NCBI GenBank assembly: GCA_902614085.1
Contig: CACMJS010000001.1
Span: 186,001-250,000, forward strand
DNA from: an uncultured Alphaproteobacteria bacterium
GTDB taxonomy: Bacteria; Pseudomonadota; Alphaproteobacteria; HIMB59; GCA-002718135
Direction of reading: 5' to 3'
Length of the DNA stretch: 64,000 nt
Shown: positions 11,588 through 20,603 of the stretch, piece after piece
Layout of the letters: every line of letters starts with the position of its first letter
Position numbering within the stretch: the first letter of the stretch is position 1
The notes under the pieces: generated by a model
Told to the model about the DNA's origin: nothing
Database searches by the model: none
Seen by the model: only the letters and a program-made list of their open reading frames with translations
Position numbers and translations under genes: made by a program

Positions 11588-12708
11588 TACGCATTTACCT
11601 CTCTATTGAGTCTTCTAACAAAAAAACTTTCTATTTGCGGTCTGAAAAGATTTTCTAATGCACCACTAAATAATATTATTAATCCTTGAACAGCAACGAA
11701 CATGTATCTAGTTATGTTTGGCATTTCGAATGTAACTTCTGAACCTCCTTGGTATAAAATTCCAAATAAAAATGCTGCTGGTAAAATACCAATCGGATGA
11801 TTTCTGCCCATTAGTGCAACTGCAATTCCTGTAAATCCATATCCTGCTGGAAAGCCTGCTTGAATTTTATGGCTTACACCAAGAATTTCATTGACGCCAA
11901 GTAGTCCTGCTAAACCTCCAGAAATACACATCGCGATGATAATATTTTTATGAGGTGATATACCTGCATATATTGCTGCTTGAGTATTGTGTCCTACTGC
12001 TCGCATTTCATACCCCCATTTAGTTTTCCAAACTAAAAACCAAACAAAAAATAATGATGCAATTGCTAATAAAAAAGTTAGGTTAAGAGGTGAATATCTT
12101 ATTTTTATACCAAGAATTCCAGAGAATGCTTCAAAGCTTGGTAACCAAATTTCTTCTGGCAGCTTTACCGTATGTGGTGCCATTTGATTTGTATCTCTAA
12201 TCACATCTACAAGTAAGAAAATCATTAAAGATGAAGCGATAAAATTAAACATAATTGTTGTAATAACAACATGACTTCCTCTTTTTGATTGAAGATAAGC
12301 AGGTATATAAGCCCATGCTGCACCAAATAAAAATGCACCGAAGATTGCTAAAAGCCAAACAATTGGAACAGGGAGAAAACTTAAATTTATTGCTACTAAA
12401 AAAACACCTAAACCACCTATGTATGCTTGACCTTCTCCTCCAATATTAAATAGTCTACAATGAAAGGCTACAGCAAAAGCTAGGCCGGTAAAAATAAAAT
12501 TTGTTGTGTAATAAAGTGTATAAGCAAATCCTTGGATATAACCAAATGATCCATAAATAATTAACTTAACTGCCTCTATTGGATTTTCACCTGCAATAAA
12601 AACAAAAAGTCCTGAAACTAATAATGCTAATGTTAAGTTTACCAATGGAACAATAACATTAGAGACCCACCATGGAACTTTTGATTTATCGACTACAATA
12701 TTACTCAT
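11587..12708 (-). CDS. BMP-family ABC importer, first permease (NupP/YufP type)
   Basis: The 373-residue permease partner of the importer. It has an N-terminal transmembrane helix near residues 18-42, then a multi-spanning core with FNIGGEGQAYIGGLG, WGYEMRAVGHNTQAAIYAGI and GYGFTGIAVALMGRNHP, all typical of BPD_transp_2 permeases paired with BMP binding proteins. The heterodimer of this protein and the next permease forms the channel. Its start overlaps the ATPase stop by one base. Confidence 0.9.
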   Translation of the reverse strand: MSNIVVDKSKVPWWVSNVIVPLVNLTLALLVSGLFVFIAGENPIEAVKLIIYGSFGYIQGFAYTLYYTTNFIFTGLAFAVAFHCRLFNIGGEGQAYIGGLGVFLVAINLSFLPVPIVWLLAIFGAFLFGAAWAYIPAYLQSKRGSHVVITTIMFNFIASSLMIFLLVDVIRDTNQMAPHTVKLPEEIWLPSFEAFSGILGIKIRYSPLNLTFLLAIASLFFVWFLVWKTKWGYEMRAVGHNTQAAIYAGISPHKNIIIAMCISGGLAGLLGVNEILGVSHKIQAGFPAGYGFTGIAVALMGRNHPIGILPAAFLFGILYQGGSEVTFEMPNITRYMFVAVQGLIILFSGALENLFRPQIESFFVRRLNREVNA

Positions 12709-14228
12709 TATGCAACACCAGCCATTAGCAATCCTAGCTCACGATCAGTAACATTTTTATTTTCCTTTTCTCCAACAATTTTTCCATCAAACATAACAAT
12801 TATTCTGTCAGATAAGGATAAGATTTCATCTAACTCAACTGATGCTAATAGTATTGCTGCGCCTTTATCTCTCATATCAATAAGACGTTGATGAATAAAC
12901 TCGATTGCTCCAATATCTACACCTCTTGTTGGCTGCCCCACTAAAAGAACTTTTGGATTTTCATTAAGCTCTCTACTCAAAATAATTTTTTGTTGATTAC
13001 CTCCTGAAAAATTAGATGTTATTAAGTTTGGAGAATTAGGTCGAACATCATATTCTTGCATAACCTTATTTGAGTATTCAGTAATTTCTTTATTGTTCAA
13101 AATTGCTGATTTTGAATATGGCTCTTGATCATGATAACCAAAAATTAAATTTTCATAAGCCTTGAAATCGCTTATTAAACCCATTCTTTGCCTGTCTTCA
13201 GGTACATGCGCTAAACCTTTTTCTTTAAGCATTCTTGGGTTTAAGAAGTTATTCTGATCAGAAATTTTTTCACCAAATAATTCAATACTTCCAGACTCTA
13301 CTTTTCTAATTCCTGAAAGTGCTTCTAATAATTCAGTTTGTCCATTACCAGTTACGCCAGCAATACCAAGAATTTCTCCTGAACATATTTCTAGGTTTAC
13401 ATCTTTTACACGCGTTACATCTAGATCGTCTTTAACTGAAAGATTATTAACTTTGAATATGGTTTCCCCTTTTTTAATTTCTTTTTTATCAACTCTAAGT
13501 AAGACACTTCTTCCTACCATCATTTCAGCTAGTTGTTCTTTGCTTGTATCTTCAGTTTTTGTATGCCCAACCATTTCGCCTTGACGCATCACTGATACTT
13601 CGCTTGTTAAATCCATTATTTCAATTAGTTTATGCGTAATTAATACTATAGTTTTGCCTTCATCTTTTAGTGAACGAAGAATTTTAAATAATTCATCAAC
13701 TTCTTGAGGTGTAAGAACGCCTGTTGGCTCATCAAGAATTAAAATTTCTGCTCCTCTGTATAAAGATTTTAATATTTCTACTCTTTGACGAAAACCTACA
13801 GATAAATCTGAAATAGTAGCATCAAGATCAATATTAAAATTATATGTTTTACATAATTTTTCTAAATCTTCTTTTGCCTTTTGTAATTTTTCTCCAAATA
13901 CTGTTTCACCTTCAAAACCAAGAATTATATTTTCGAGTACAGTAAAATTTTCTACCAACATAAAATGTTGGTGAACCATTCCAATGCCGTTTATTATTGA
14001 ATCTCTTGGTGATCTTAAGTTAATTTCTTTTCCATTAATTTTAATTGAGCCTGAGTTAGCCTGATAAAGACCAAAGACTATACTCATCAAAGTAGATTTG
14101 CCTGCACCGTTTTCTCCAATTATGCCGTGAATTGTTCCTTTATTTATTTTGAGATTAATATTTTTGTTGGCCTGAACATGACCAAATGATTTATTTATAT
14201 CCGTTAATTCTAAAATAGGTGAGACCAT
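12708..14228 (-). CDS. BMP-family ABC importer, duplicated ATPase (NupO/YufO type)
   Basis: A 506-residue ATPase with two fused nucleotide-binding domains, as in sugar and nucleoside importers. The first domain has Walker A GENGAGKST, signature LSVGFRQR and Walker B ILILDEPTGVLTP. The second has GVTGNGQTELL, FSGGNQQK and VLLVGQPTRGVD, so its Walker A lacks the GKS/T lysine and its Walker B ends in GQP, a degeneracy usual in this family. The start codon lies inside the 3' arm of an inverted repeat (14218-14256). Confidence 0.92.
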   Translation of the reverse strand: MVSPILELTDINKSFGHVQANKNINLKINKGTIHGIIGENGAGKSTLMSIVFGLYQANSGSIKINGKEINLRSPRDSIINGIGMVHQHFMLVENFTVLENIILGFEGETVFGEKLQKAKEDLEKLCKTYNFNIDLDATISDLSVGFRQRVEILKSLYRGAEILILDEPTGVLTPQEVDELFKILRSLKDEGKTIVLITHKLIEIMDLTSEVSVMRQGEMVGHTKTEDTSKEQLAEMMVGRSVLLRVDKKEIKKGETIFKVNNLSVKDDLDVTRVKDVNLEICSGEILGIAGVTGNGQTELLEALSGIRKVESGSIELFGEKISDQNNFLNPRMLKEKGLAHVPEDRQRMGLISDFKAYENLIFGYHDQEPYSKSAILNNKEITEYSNKVMQEYDVRPNSPNLITSNFSGGNQQKIILSRELNENPKVLLVGQPTRGVDIGAIEFIHQRLIDMRDKGAAILLASVELDEILSLSDRIIVMFDGKIVGEKENKNVTDRELGLLMAGVA

Positions 14229-14256
14229 AAATTATTTATTAATCTTTGGTCTCACC
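14218..14256 (-). promoter_or_regulatory. Inverted repeat between binding protein and ATPase genes, with a competing hairpin
   Basis: In the minus-strand message GGTGAGACCA (14256-14247) pairs with TGGTCTCACC (14227-14218): a perfect 10-bp stem with a 19-nt loop, whose 3' arm contains the ATPase start codon. A shorter hairpin, TTTGGT-GAG-ACCAAA (14259-14245), uses the same 5' arm, so the two structures exclude each other. There is no T tract at the required side, so this is not a normal terminator. A likely role is uneven expression of binding protein and ATPase. Confidence 0.6.
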
Positions 14257-14274
14257 AAATATTTATTTTAGTAT

Positions 14275-15252
14275 CTACTCTTGCGACCAGTCAGCAACAA
14301 CTAGAGCACCGCTCGCAATGTCAGCAGCAGCAGCATCTGCGGCAGCAGCCATTTCAGATGTTACCATTCCATCTTCAGTTGCATAACCAACCATTCCTTC
14401 TGAAAGACCAAGAATGTTTATGCCAGATTCAAATCTGCCTGACTCAACATTTTTAGCTTGCTCAAAAATCGTTAGATCTAATCTCTTTAACATTGATGTT
14501 AACATGTTACCTGGGTGCATCCAGTTTTGATTAGAGTCAACTCCGATACCCATAATGCCAGCATCAGCCGCAGCTTGAAGAACACCAATACCCGTTCCAC
14601 CAGCAGCTTGGTATACAACGTCAGCGCCACCATCAATTTGAGCTTTTGTTAATTCTGCACCTTTTGTTGGGTTATTCCATGCTTCGTTTGTAGTTCCAGT
14701 CATATTAGCTAAAACAGTTATATCTGGATTTACATATTGTGCACCTTGCTCATAACCACCTTGGAATTTTCTAATTAGAGGAATATCCATTCCACCGACG
14801 AAACCTATTGTTCCACTTTTAGAAGCCATAGCAGCCATCATTCCAACCAAGAAAGAACCTTCATGTTCTTTATAACAAGCTTGATAAATATTATTATTTG
14901 GATCGTCTAACCAACAAACATCAACTGCAACAAATTTTATATCTGGGTAATCAGCTGAAACTGCTGCAACTGCATCAGCTTGAGCAAATCCCATTCCTAC
15001 GATCATTGTTGCTCCTCTATCAGCAATCTTACGCATACCTTGCTCGATCTGATTGTCGTTTGCAGATTCAAACTCAATCATGCCCCAGCCAAGTTCATTA
15101 ACAACTCTCTCAGCTGTATTGAATGCTAATTCGTTAAATGATTTGTCAAATTTTCCTCCAGAGTCATATACAACTCCAATTGTGTTTGCGAACGCACTTG
15201 AAGAGAAGACAAGAGCGAAAGAAACCGAAAAAATACTTAAAATTTTCTTCAT
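14275..15252 (-). CDS. BMP-family periplasmic substrate-binding protein
   Basis: A 325-residue periplasmic binding protein that delivers substrate to the importer encoded downstream. The signal peptide MKKILSIFSVSFALVF...SSAFA ends at about residue 22; there is no lipobox Cys, so it is a free periplasmic protein, not a lipoprotein. The Bmp/PnrA family is shown by GVVYDSGGKFDKSFNE, MIVGMGFAQADAV, AVDVCW, EGSFLVGMMAAMASKSGTIG and GADVVYQAAGGTGIGV. Family members bind purine or pyrimidine nucleosides, and the adjacent upp favours a nucleoside substrate. A ribosome site AAGGGGGA precedes the ATG. The C terminus is alanine-rich. Confidence 0.92.
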   Translation of the reverse strand: MKKILSIFSVSFALVFSSSAFANTIGVVYDSGGKFDKSFNELAFNTAERVVNELGWGMIEFESANDNQIEQGMRKIADRGATMIVGMGFAQADAVAAVSADYPDIKFVAVDVCWLDDPNNNIYQACYKEHEGSFLVGMMAAMASKSGTIGFVGGMDIPLIRKFQGGYEQGAQYVNPDITVLANMTGTTNEAWNNPTKGAELTKAQIDGGADVVYQAAGGTGIGVLQAAADAGIMGIGVDSNQNWMHPGNMLTSMLKRLDLTIFEQAKNVESGRFESGINILGLSEGMVGYATEDGMVTSEMAAAADAAAADIASGALVVADWSQE

Positions 15253-15344
15253 ACCAAAAATCCCCCTTAAATATGAATTATAGATATCCCATTGATAACA
15301 TTTTCTTGATAAAAAAATGCATTAAAAAATGAGATTATGGATAA

Positions 15345-15373
15345 ATAATAGGATTTTTTATGGATAACTTCAA
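15345..15373 (-). promoter_or_regulatory. Promoter of the BMP importer with a TATGGATAA direct repeat
   Basis: On the minus strand TTGAAG (15373-15368), a 17-base spacer and TATTAT (15350-15345) form a good sigma-70-type promoter overlapping the end of upp. The 9-mer TATGGATAA (plus strand) occurs at 15359-15367, inside the spacer, and at 15336-15344, just beyond the -10 box. The copies are 23 bases apart. Their placement suits an operator, or a pair of DnaA-box-like sites (TTATCCATA on the minus strand). Confidence 0.55.
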
Positions 15374-15990
15374 GTACCCATATACCTATCGCCTGCGTCA
15401 CCTAATCCCGGTACAATGAACTTATTTTTATTCAATTTAGCATCAATGTTGCAAGTAAATATATGAATGCCTTTTTGCTTTTTTTGAATATTTTTAATAC
15501 CTTCAGGAGCTGCTAGCAAAGACACTAAAAATATATCTTTTATATTAACGCCTTTGTTTTTTATTAGATTGATTGCAGCAATTGAAGAATTACCTGTGGC
15601 CAACATTGGGTCTAGAATTAACACTTTTTTATTTTTAACTCTTGGAAGTTTAAAGAGGTATTCTACAGGTTCATAAGTTTGTTCGTCGCGGTATAAACCT
15701 ATGTGACCTTTTTCAGCTTCCGGTAAAAATTTTGCAAACCCCTCAAGTAACCCTAAACCGGCACGTAAAATTGGGACCAAAATTATGGGTTGACCCAAGG
15801 ACATACCGCTCATTTTTTTTAGAGGTGTTTCAATTGTTTGTTTTTTAAATGGAACGTATTGAAGGACATCAGAAGCAATGAGGTAGCTTATTTCATTCAT
15901 AGTTTGTCTAAAAACAGTATTTGATGTTTTTTTATTTCGTAAAATTGTTAGTTTGTATTGAACGAATGGTGATTTAATTACTGTAATCAT
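15370..15990 (-). CDS. upp: Uracil phosphoribosyltransferase
   Basis: Salvages uracil to UMP using PRPP. At 206 residues it is close to the 208 of E. coli Upp. It shows PILRAGLGLLEGF, GLYRDEQTYEP, the PRPP loop LILDPMLATGNSS and the uracil-binding C terminus GLGDAGDRYMGT. It lies immediately upstream of, and on the same strand as, the BMP importer, which suggests uptake of nucleosides followed by base salvage. The nucleoside-cleaving enzyme that would be needed is not in the window. Confidence 0.95.
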   Translation of the reverse strand: MITVIKSPFVQYKLTILRNKKTSNTVFRQTMNEISYLIASDVLQYVPFKKQTIETPLKKMSGMSLGQPIILVPILRAGLGLLEGFAKFLPEAEKGHIGLYRDEQTYEPVEYLFKLPRVKNKKVLILDPMLATGNSSIAAINLIKNKGVNIKDIFLVSLLAAPEGIKNIQKKQKGIHIFTCNIDAKLNKNKFIVPGLGDAGDRYMGT

Positions 15991-16010
15991 ATGCGATTAC
16001 ATATATAGAA

Positions 16011-16511
16011 ATGCCACTAAGAGCAATGCGGTTATCAATTTATTTTTTAACATTAGTGTTTTTATCTAGCTGTACGACTATTGAGGTTGGAAGAGAGGTT
16101 GTTAAAGTTGGGACAGTTGTAAAAGATAAAGTTGAGGAAACTATTATAAAAAAAGAGCCAGAAATTATTGAAGATAAAACTATTGTTGAAGAGCAACAAA
16201 TTATCACTGAGGAAAAAGAAGAGGAAAAAACTATAGTTAAGGAGCAGCAAAAAATAGCAGAAATAAATTTCATGGGAAAACAACTTGCTGAGATAAAACA
16301 AAAACTAGGACAGCCTAATTTAGCACGCTCTGATGGTTCAATTCATATGATGCGATATGATAGTAGTTCATGCAGATTATTTATTTTCTTCAATTTAAAT
16401 TCTAATACTAAAAGAGTAGAGTATTTTGAATTTCGAGATTCTTTAGGAGAACTTATAAATACAAAGCAGTCTCTAGAGGAGTGTTATAAAGAATACGACT
16501 TTACTAGCTAA
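16011..16511 (+). CDS. Small lipoprotein with a Glu/Lys-rich linker
   Basis: A 166-residue predicted outer- or inner-membrane lipoprotein. A short hydrophobic leader ends in the lipobox LSSC (Cys21 from the first ATG; a second in-frame ATG lies five codons in). Residues 25-85 are Glu/Lys/Ile-rich with an imperfect internal duplication (KTIVEEQQII and KTIVKEQQKI). The C-terminal 80 residues, with LAEIKQKLGQP, a Gly-Ser-rich turn and SSSCRLFIFF, resemble a short conserved domain seen in many alphaproteobacterial lipoproteins, loosely like SmpA/OmlA. Function is unknown. It is convergent with pyc and overlaps it by eight bases. Confidence 0.65.
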   Translation: MPLRAMRLSIYFLTLVFLSSCTTIEVGREVVKVGTVVKDKVEETIIKKEPEIIEDKTIVEEQQIITEEKEEEKTIVKEQQKIAEINFMGKQLAEIKQKLGQPNLARSDGSIHMMRYDSSSCRLFIFFNLNSNTKRVEYFEFRDSLGELINTKQSLEECYKEYDFTS

Positions 16512-19500
16512 TTTCGACAAGAAGATCTTTTGTTTCCACATTATCACCAGATGCAACATTAATTGATTTGATTGTTCCACTTTTATCAGCGTTTATTGTT
16601 GTTTCCATTTTCATAGCCTCGATCACTAGTAACTTATCACCTTTAATCACCTTACTACCTGATTGAACAAATATTTTTGCAACCTGACCTGGTAAAGGTG
16701 ATCCAACGTGATCCAGATTATTATCATCTGCTTTTGCTCTTTGTGTTATATTTTTTGAAAATTCTTTATTTTCTATGTCTATTGTTCTTGGTTGTCCGTT
16801 AATTTCAAAAAACACTGAGCACTTACCATTACTATTAACTTCACTTTTTGCTAAGTATCGTAAAATAAGATTTTTTCCTTTATCAATTTCTATCGTGTAT
16901 TCTTTATCTTGTTGAGGACCATAGAAAAATAACTCAGTTGATAAAATTGATGTATCACTAAACTCCTTAAAATGATCAACATAATCTTTGAAAACTTTTG
17001 GATACATTAGGTATGACGCTAGATGTGTTTGATTAATTTTCATCCCTATTTCATCTTCTAAATTTTTGGCTTCTTTATCTAAATCAACTGATTCTAAAAC
17101 TTCCCCTGGTCTTTTTGTTAAAGGTTTTGTATCGCCAAGAACTTTCTTTTGTAGTTCTTTTGGAAAGCCTCCTTGAGGTATACCAATCTCCCCCTTAAAA
17201 AATTCGATGACTGAAGCAGGAAAAGAAATTTCTTTTTTTGGGTCTAAAACATCTTCTTTGGATAAATCATTAGCAATCATATAGAGCGCCATATCACCTA
17301 CAATTTTAGAAGAAGGTGTAACTTTAACAATATCACCAAAAAGTTGGTTTACCTCTGCATATTTATTAGCAACCAATCCCCACTTATCAGTTGTAATTCC
17401 TAGTGATCTCGCTTGTTCTTTTAGATTAGTGAACTGCCCACCAGGCATTTGGTGAAGATAAACATCAGAACTTCCGCCTTTGAAATCAGTTTCAAATGCA
17501 TGATAATTTTGACGAACTTGTTCCCAATATAAAGATAGTGTTCTTATAACCTCTTCATCAAGTTTTGGGTCTTGATGGTTTTGTTTCATTATAGATACGA
17601 TTGATCCAAGTGCAGGTTGTGATGTCAATCCACTCATCGAGTCAATTGCAAGGTCAACGATATCTACCTTTTCTTCTATTGCCGCAAGAACCGATGCTGA
17701 TGAAGTGCCAGATGTATCGTGAGTATGGAAATGAATTGGAAGATCGGTTGTTTGTTTAATTTCATTAACTAATTTTTTTATAGCATTAGGTTTTGCTAAT
17801 CCCGCCATATCTTTAATAGCGATAATATGTGCTCCTGCTTTTTCTAAATCTTTAACAAGATCAATATAATATTTTAATGTATATTTTTTCTCATTTGGAT
17901 CAGTTACATCATTTGTATAACAAATAGTTCCTTCACAAATTTTATTTTGATTGCGTACTTCATCAATTGCAACACGCATATTATCAATTAGATTTAATGA
18001 GTCAAAAACTCGGAATACATCAATTCCAGCTTCTGCTGATTGTTGAATGAAATGTTTAACAACGTTATCTGGATAATTTTTATATCCAACAGCATTAGAT
18101 CCCCTAAAGAGCATTTGTTTAAGAAGGTTAGGAGCCCTTTTATTTAATCTCGCTAATCTATCCCAAGGATCCTCTTTTAAAAAACGCATCGATGTATCGA
18201 AGGTTGCACCGCCCCAACATTCTAATGAGAACAAGTTGCTTAGATTTTCACTATAATATTCAGCAATATTAATAAGATCATCCGTTCTCATTCTTGTAGC
18301 AAGAAGCGATTGGTGTGCATCACGCATCGTTGTATCAGTAATTAGGGTGTAAGGTGTTTCTTTTATTTTATTTGCAAATTTTTCTGGACCTAAAGTTTGT
18401 AAATCCCTTACATAATTATTTTTTTCACTTTTAGTGTTTGAAATAGGAATTTGAACTTCTACAGTCGAATTGTTACTGACTCTTCCAGATACATCATTGT
18501 GTCCATTTACAATTATATTTCCAAGATAAGATACGATTTTTGATGCTCGATCTTTTTGAGGATTATAAGCATAGAGCTCTTTTTTAGTATCCACAAAATT
18601 GGTATTGTAATTTCCTTCAAGGAAATCTTTATTGTTTATAAGAGACTCAAGAAATACTAAATTTGTTTTAACACCTCTAATTCTAAATTCTCGTAAGGCC
18701 CTATCCATTCTTTTAATACAGTCGTCTTGATGTTTTGCCCAAGTTGTTACTTTTACAAGTAAAGAATCATAATACGGTGTGATGATCGAACCTGAAGAAG
18801 CATTTGCTGCATCTAGCCTGACTCCAAAACCAGCGGCTGATCGGTAAGTCATTATCTTCCCATAATCTGGCATAAAATTATTAAGCGGATCTTCGGTAGT
18901 AACTCTACATTGAATAGCAAATCCATTTAGATGAATATCTTCTTGTTTAGGAAGAGCTGGATGATTGCCAATTTTTTCACCTTCTGCAATTTTAATTTGA
19001 GCTTTTACAATATCAATACCAGTTACTTCTTCTGTTACTGTATGTTCAACTTGAATTCTTGGGTTAACTTCAATGAAATAGAATTCACCTGATTTTTTAT
19101 CAAACAAAAATTCAACAGTTCCTGCGCCAAAGTATTTAACTTGTTTTGCAATTTTAATAGCAGCGTTACAAATTTCTTCTCGAGTTTTATTTTCAAGAAA
19201 ATGTGCAGGTGCTCTTTCAATAATCTTTTGATGCCTTCTTTGAAGAGAACAATCTCTTTCAAAAAGATGTATAATATTTCCGTGTCTGTCACCTAAAATT
19301 TGAACTTCAATATGCGCAGCATCTTCTAAAAATTTTTCTATAAATACTTCATCTTTTCCAAAAGCTTTAAGTGACTCACTTTGAGCAGTTGTAATTTGAT
19401 CTATTAATTCATTGCTTGATTTAACAACACGCATTCCTCGACCGCCACCACCCCAACTAGCTTTAACAATTACTGGGTAACCAATTTTCTCAACTTCTTT

Positions 19501-19944
19501 TTCAACACTTTTTAAATTTTCTTTTGTTACAAGAACAGACGGAACGGTACCTACCTTTGCTTCTTCCGCAACTTTTTTAGCTTCAGTTTTATTTCCAAAC
19601 CTTTTTAGTATTTCTTTACTAGGTCCAATAAATGTTATGTCATTTTTTTCACACTGCTCAGCCAGTTCAGGACTCTCAGATAAAAATCCATAACCTGGAT
19701 GGATAGCATCAACCTTTGCATCTTTAGCAATTTTAATAATCGAGTCTATGTCCAAATATGCTTGAATTGGACCTTTGCCTTCACCAACTAAATAACTTTC
19801 ATCTGTTTTAAATCGGTGAATAGCAAAACGATCTTCTTTAGAATAAATAGCAGCTGTTTTAATACCAGACTCTTCAGCAGCTCTAAAAATTCGAATAGCA
19901 ATCTCACTTCTGTTTGCTGCTAAAATTTTACCAATCTTTTTCAT
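16504..19944 (-). CDS. pyc: Pyruvate carboxylase
   Basis: A biotin enzyme making oxaloacetate from pyruvate and bicarbonate (anaplerosis). The single 1146-residue chain has the standard order: biotin carboxylase (about 1-450; GKILAANRSEIAIR, ATP-grasp loop KASWGGGGRGMRV, EVNPRIQVEHTVTE), carboxyltransferase (about 530-830; TDTTMRDAHQSLLATR, ECWGGATFD, AIKDMAGL), a linker/allosteric domain, and a biotinyl domain with EAMKMET carrying the biotin-lysine at about residue 1112. An in-frame TTG precedes it by one codon; the ATG at 19944 is chosen. It is monocistronic, with about 210 gene-free bases upstream before the divergent DUF2244 gene. Confidence 0.97.
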   Translation of the reverse strand: MKKIGKILAANRSEIAIRIFRAAEESGIKTAAIYSKEDRFAIHRFKTDESYLVGEGKGPIQAYLDIDSIIKIAKDAKVDAIHPGYGFLSESPELAEQCEKNDITFIGPSKEILKRFGNKTEAKKVAEEAKVGTVPSVLVTKENLKSVEKEVEKIGYPVIVKASWGGGGRGMRVVKSSNELIDQITTAQSESLKAFGKDEVFIEKFLEDAAHIEVQILGDRHGNIIHLFERDCSLQRRHQKIIERAPAHFLENKTREEICNAAIKIAKQVKYFGAGTVEFLFDKKSGEFYFIEVNPRIQVEHTVTEEVTGIDIVKAQIKIAEGEKIGNHPALPKQEDIHLNGFAIQCRVTTEDPLNNFMPDYGKIMTYRSAAGFGVRLDAANASSGSIITPYYDSLLVKVTTWAKHQDDCIKRMDRALREFRIRGVKTNLVFLESLINNKDFLEGNYNTNFVDTKKELYAYNPQKDRASKIVSYLGNIIVNGHNDVSGRVSNNSTVEVQIPISNTKSEKNNYVRDLQTLGPEKFANKIKETPYTLITDTTMRDAHQSLLATRMRTDDLINIAEYYSENLSNLFSLECWGGATFDTSMRFLKEDPWDRLARLNKRAPNLLKQMLFRGSNAVGYKNYPDNVVKHFIQQSAEAGIDVFRVFDSLNLIDNMRVAIDEVRNQNKICEGTICYTNDVTDPNEKKYTLKYYIDLVKDLEKAGAHIIAIKDMAGLAKPNAIKKLVNEIKQTTDLPIHFHTHDTSGTSSASVLAAIEEKVDIVDLAIDSMSGLTSQPALGSIVSIMKQNHQDPKLDEEVIRTLSLYWEQVRQNYHAFETDFKGGSSDVYLHQMPGGQFTNLKEQARSLGITTDKWGLVANKYAEVNQLFGDIVKVTPSSKIVGDMALYMIANDLSKEDVLDPKKEISFPASVIEFFKGEIGIPQGGFPKELQKKVLGDTKPLTKRPGEVLESVDLDKEAKNLEDEIGMKINQTHLASYLMYPKVFKDYVDHFKEFSDTSILSTELFFYGPQQDKEYTIEIDKGKNLILRYLAKSEVNSNGKCSVFFEINGQPRTIDIENKEFSKNITQRAKADDNNLDHVGSPLPGQVAKIFVQSGSKVIKGDKLLVIEAMKMETTINADKSGTIKSINVASGDNVETKDLLVEIS

Positions 19945-20156
19945 CAAGCCACCATTAAATAAGGATTATTACTTAATATTTTTTCGGGGATGCATCTATA
20001 TGTTCCTTACTAAATTAGCAAGAGATCAAAGGAATTTAGCCATTTTTTAGGATTTGGAAGCAATCATAAATTAATAATAAAATGGAAATTATCGATTTAA
20101 TATCTGTGCACATATGTCCCTTTATCAGAAAGGTTATTTTATATTAATGTCAAATT

Positions 20157-20603
20157 ATGAATTCATTAAATGAAAATATAAGACCTTATCAAAGCTGTTC
20201 TAAATCAGTCTTTTTAGTTTTAGGAATTATTTTTATAAGTTGGATTTCATTATTCTCTATTTTTCTTATTGTACAAGGTGCATGGCCTGTATCTATATTT
20301 CTTGGACTTGAATATCTGATAATTTTTTATTTAATCCGTTTATATTTCAAAGAAAAAAATATTAAGGATGAAATAAACATTAATCAAAAAGAAATATCTA
20401 TTAAAAAATATAAAGGTAATGAACTTTTACATTCATCTAAATTTAGCACTTATTGGTCCAAAGTTTTTTTTACAAAACTTAAAAATACTTCCAAGTTATC
20501 AATAAGAGAATCAGATAAAGAAACTGAAGTTGCAACTTTCTTGCATGCTGATTTAAAAGAGGGTTTATATTTAAGAATTAAAAAACAATTAAATTTATAT
20601 TAA
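20157..20603 (+). CDS. DUF2244 inner-membrane protein
   Basis: A 148-residue membrane protein of the DUF2244 family, common in alphaproteobacteria. Two hydrophobic segments (about 18-40 and 44-62) flank the family motif QGAWPVSIFLGLEY. A cytoplasmic C-terminal domain has the FSTYWSKVFF and EVATFLHADLKEGLYLRI segments that match the family's last strands. Its role is unknown, and it is often found near respiratory-chain or stress genes. It overlaps the end of the convergent serine hydrolase gene by four bases. Confidence 0.8.
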   Translation: MNSLNENIRPYQSCSKSVFLVLGIIFISWISLFSIFLIVQGAWPVSIFLGLEYLIIFYLIRLYFKEKNIKDEININQKEISIKKYKGNELLHSSKFSTYWSKVFFTKLKNTSKLSIRESDKETEVATFLHADLKEGLYLRIKKQLNLY

